Shown one piece after another: positions 62,303 to 64,000 of a stretch of 64,000 bases of DNA. The position numbers and the translations under genes are program-made. This DNA comes from CAYLJJ01 sp964384025 (GTDB taxonomy: Bacteria; Myxococcota_A; Bradymonadia; UBA7976; UBA1532): assembly GCA_964384025.1 (NCBI GenBank), contig CAYLJJ010000006.1, positions 55,367-119,366 of the forward strand, written 5' to 3'. A model generated the notes under the pieces. That model was not told the origin of the DNA. It did not search any database and saw only the letters and a list, made by a program, of their open reading frames with translations. The first letter of the stretch is position 1. Every line of letters begins with the position of its first letter.

Positions 62303-64000
62303 ACCCTACCATCCGTCGCAGCCCTTTTGCTCAGCCTCGTCCCCTCTTTATCACCTGTGATGCGGGCCTGGAGGATCTCCTTGCCGCTGAGCTTGAAGCT
62401 CTGGGTTTTGACTCCATCCATACCAGCCATAGAGGGGTTGGTGTAGAGGCCGCCACTTTAGAACAGCTCTGGTTGGCCAACTTGGAGTGTCGTGTTGCCA
62501 ATCGTGTTCTTTTGCCTATCGCTGAGTTCCCTGTTCCAGACGAGGAAGCTCTCTATCAGGGAGTTCGACGTATCGACTGGAGCCGCTGGATGACCCTGCG
62601 TCATACCTTTGCGATGGACTCCAGCAGCGATAAGAGCGCGGTGGACCACACCCTCTTTATCAACCAGAAGAGCAAAGATGCTCTCTGTGATTCGATGGTA
62701 GAGGAGTTGGGGCGACGCCCCTATGTAGATCGACGCAACCCAGACCTGCGCATCAACCTACGCATCAAGAATGATCACTGCACTCTCAGCCTGGACTCCA
62801 GTGGAGAGCGCCTCAACAAACGGGGCTATCGCCTTGAGGGGGGAGACGCACCGCTCAAGGAGACTTTGGCGGCGGCGATCCTTCAATACAGCGGCTGGCA
62901 ACCCAAAGAGCCTCTCTTTGATCCTCTCTGTGGCTCAGGCACTCTATTGATCGAAGCTGCCCTTATGGCAACGAAGGTTCCGCCTGGGCTCAGCCGTCTA
63001 AAGCAGATCGGCTTTGGGTTCCAGCGTTGGCAGGGTCACAACAAGGGCCAGTTTGAGCGTTGGTTAAAGCGACGCGAGGCCCTGATCCTCACCCCTCGAT
63101 TGAATATTCGAGGTTCCGATCTAAACCCGGAGGCGATTGAGCAGGCGAAGCGCAACGCCGCTCGTGCTGGGGTGGATCATCTGATCACTTTTGAGGTCAG
63201 CCTAATGGAGGAGGCGCGACCAGGGGGAGCTTCAGGAAGCGCTCATCAGGAAGCGCTAGAGGCGCTTAAGGAGACTCTTCAGGAACCTGGAGTCCTTGGA
63301 TCAGAAGGGGAAGTAGTTGAGGAAGAGACCCCTGATCATGTTACCGAGGAGACCCCTGATCATGTTACCGAGGAGACCCTTGATCATGTTACCGAGGAGA
63401 CCCTTGATCATGTTACCGAGGAGACCCTTGAGCCCACGGGAAAGATCCTCTGTAACCCTCCTTATGGAAATCGCCTGAGGCCCACAGATCTGAAATGGCT
63501 CTATCAGCGTCTTGGAAGCGTCCTACACGAGCATTTTGGGGATTGGAAAGTCTGGATTCTGCTGGCGGAAGAGAGCCCTTATACCGCCTTAGCGCTGGAG
63601 GAAAAGGAGCGGCTCAGTTTACGCAACGGCGCGATCCCCTGTTTTCTGTTCAATTTGGACCCTCGAAAACAGATCGAAGCTCTGATGATCTCTCCCAGCC
63701 CTGAAGAAGAGAGGCGTTTAAAACGCTACGAAGAGCTGAGTTTAGAGGAGCGTAACCCTCATCGAGACAGAGATGAGCGCGGTGGCCCTCGTCGAGGCAG
63801 AGGTGCGCGTGGCGGTCCTCGTCGAGGCAAAGATGTACAGGGTGAATATCAGCAAAGGCGAGGTGAACCAGGAGTATATCGCCGAGAACCAGAGCAACCG
63901 GGGGCTCCTCGTCGAGATCGAGATGAGCGCCCCCGTCGAGATCGAGATGAGCGTGGTGGATATCGCCGAGATCGAGATGAGCGTGGCCCTCGTCGAGATC
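62299..64000 (+). CDS. rlmL: 23S rRNA (guanine-N2) methyltransferase, RlmL-type, 3' end outside window
   Basis: The frame stays open from ATG 62299 to the window end (567 codons). An N-terminal THUMP region (about 20-165, with RGVGVEAATLEQLWLAN and KSAVDHT) precedes a methyltransferase fold with SAM motif DPLCGSGTLLIEAALMA and catalytic NPPYGNRL, as in the N-terminal half of E. coli RlmKL (G2445). Between these motifs an acidic tandem repeat (63322-63429) interrupts the domain, and the C-terminal 80 residues are an Arg/Asp/Gly-rich tail of RDRDER-like units. The tail may bind RNA; both additions are unusual. ATGA overlaps rlmK. Confidence 0.93.
   Translation, partial: MNPTIRRSPFAQPRPLFITCDAGLEDLLAAELEALGFDSIHTSHRGVGVEAATLEQLWLANLECRVANRVLLPIAEFPVPDEEALYQGVRRIDWSRWMTLRHTFAMDSSSDKSAVDHTLFINQKSKDALCDSMVEELGRRPYVDRRNPDLRINLRIKNDHCTLSLDSSGERLNKRGYRLEGGDAPLKETLAAAILQYSGWQPKEPLFDPLCGSGTLLIEAALMATKVPPGLSRLKQIGFGFQRWQGHNKGQFERWLKRREALILTPRLNIRGSDLNPEAIEQAKRNAARAGVDHLITFEVSLMEEARPGGASGSAHQEALEALKETLQEPGVLGSEGEVVEEETPDHVTEETPDHVTEETLDHVTEETLDHVTEETLEPTGKILCNPPYGNRLRPTDLKWLYQRLGSVLHEHFGDWKVWILLAEESPYTALALEEKERLSLRNGAIPCFLFNLDPRKQIEALMISPSPEEERRLKRYEELSLEERNPHRDRDERGGPRRGRGARGGPRRGKDVQGEYQQRRGEPGVYRREPEQPGAPRRDRDERPRRDRDERGGYRRDRDERGPRRD
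63322..63429 (+). repeat. 24-bp tandem repeat in rlmL
   Basis: Four copies and a partial fifth of GAGGAGACCCCTGATCATGT-type units (24 bp) encode EETPDHVT. The copies at 63322, 63346, 63370 and 63394 differ at one codon (CCT/CTT). The repeat is in frame, so expansion adds eight residues per step. It lies between the SAM motif and NPPYG. Confidence 0.9.
63750..64000 (+). repeat. RDRDER/RGG-coding repeats at the end of rlmL
   Basis: Short direct repeats such as CGTCGAGATCGAGATGAGCG and CCTCGTCGAGGC recur 3-5 times, encoding an Arg-rich tail. They run into the window edge, so their number is unknown. Confidence 0.8.

Noticed and set aside
1..64000. CRISPR arrays, IS elements and integrase attachment sites
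   Set aside because: No regularly spaced short direct repeats, transposase or integrase gene, or tRNA-flanking direct repeats were found; the repeats present are in coding DNA.

Overview
The window looks like chromosomal DNA of a Gram-negative bacterium of the Myxococcota type, possibly Bradymonadia-like; this is inference. The signs are moderate to high GC, many lipoproteins with Ca-binding Asp-rich repeats, a C-terminal Cys/transmembrane/Arg sorting tail on a thrombospondin-3 protein, an Omp85/TamB pair, a PASTA-tail protein fusion and a TIR-NACHT pair. Most genes are housekeeping or envelope genes. The accessory part is at 13990-25840, and an unresolved assembly gap of 10 Ns lies at 14047-14056.

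Layout: 1-2800 holds, on the minus strand, the start of a membrane pyrophosphatase (hppA), pth, rplY, prs and tRNA-Gln(TTG). 2963-5761 has a small membrane protein coupled to a DUF2723/TPR glycosyltransferase-like protein, then two tandem HU genes. 5920-8211 has a nucleotide-sugar epimerase whose 5' half is strikingly AT-rich, convergent with UDP-glucose dehydrogenase. 8359-11721 encodes a lipoprotein with 18 Cys/Asp-rich repeats. 11746-14760 holds mutL, a PEGA lipoprotein and a gene broken by the assembly gap.

15162-19280 is a two-gene minus-strand island: a stand-alone TIR protein, then a 1223-residue NACHT-HEAT protein whose C-terminus is a second, degenerate TIR-like domain matching its partner. 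This is the best candidate for an undescribed immune-type system. Directly upstream on the same strand (19409-25840) is a compact contractile-tail baseplate module: a duplicated zinc-ribbon protein, gp25, gpJ, a PASTA-gpI fusion and a fibre-adaptor-like protein. No sheath, tube or ATPase gene is present in the window.

25907-34784 holds greB, two secreted proteins sharing a C-terminal module, lipoproteins, a PLP enzyme, a thioredoxin-like protein, an OmpA lipoprotein and a MutH/Sau3AI-type nuclease. The MutL in this window lacks the endonuclease motif, so MutH-dependent mismatch repair is plausible; GATC sites look abundant. 34788-40022 has a thrombospondin-3 repeat surface protein and a relic of a cystathionine gamma-synthase-type gene. 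40214-50121 has an Omp85 (TamA/BamA-like) gene overlapping tamB and a cation-chloride cotransporter-like permease. 50230-56413 has a ferredoxin relic, a tandem M14 peptidase with an inactive second copy, a radical SAM protein coupled to a glycosyltransferase, and small envelope proteins. 56445-64000 has a GH31 lipoprotein, an abundant-looking lipoprotein, and rlmK followed by rlmL, the reverse of the E. coli fusion order; rlmL runs off the window.
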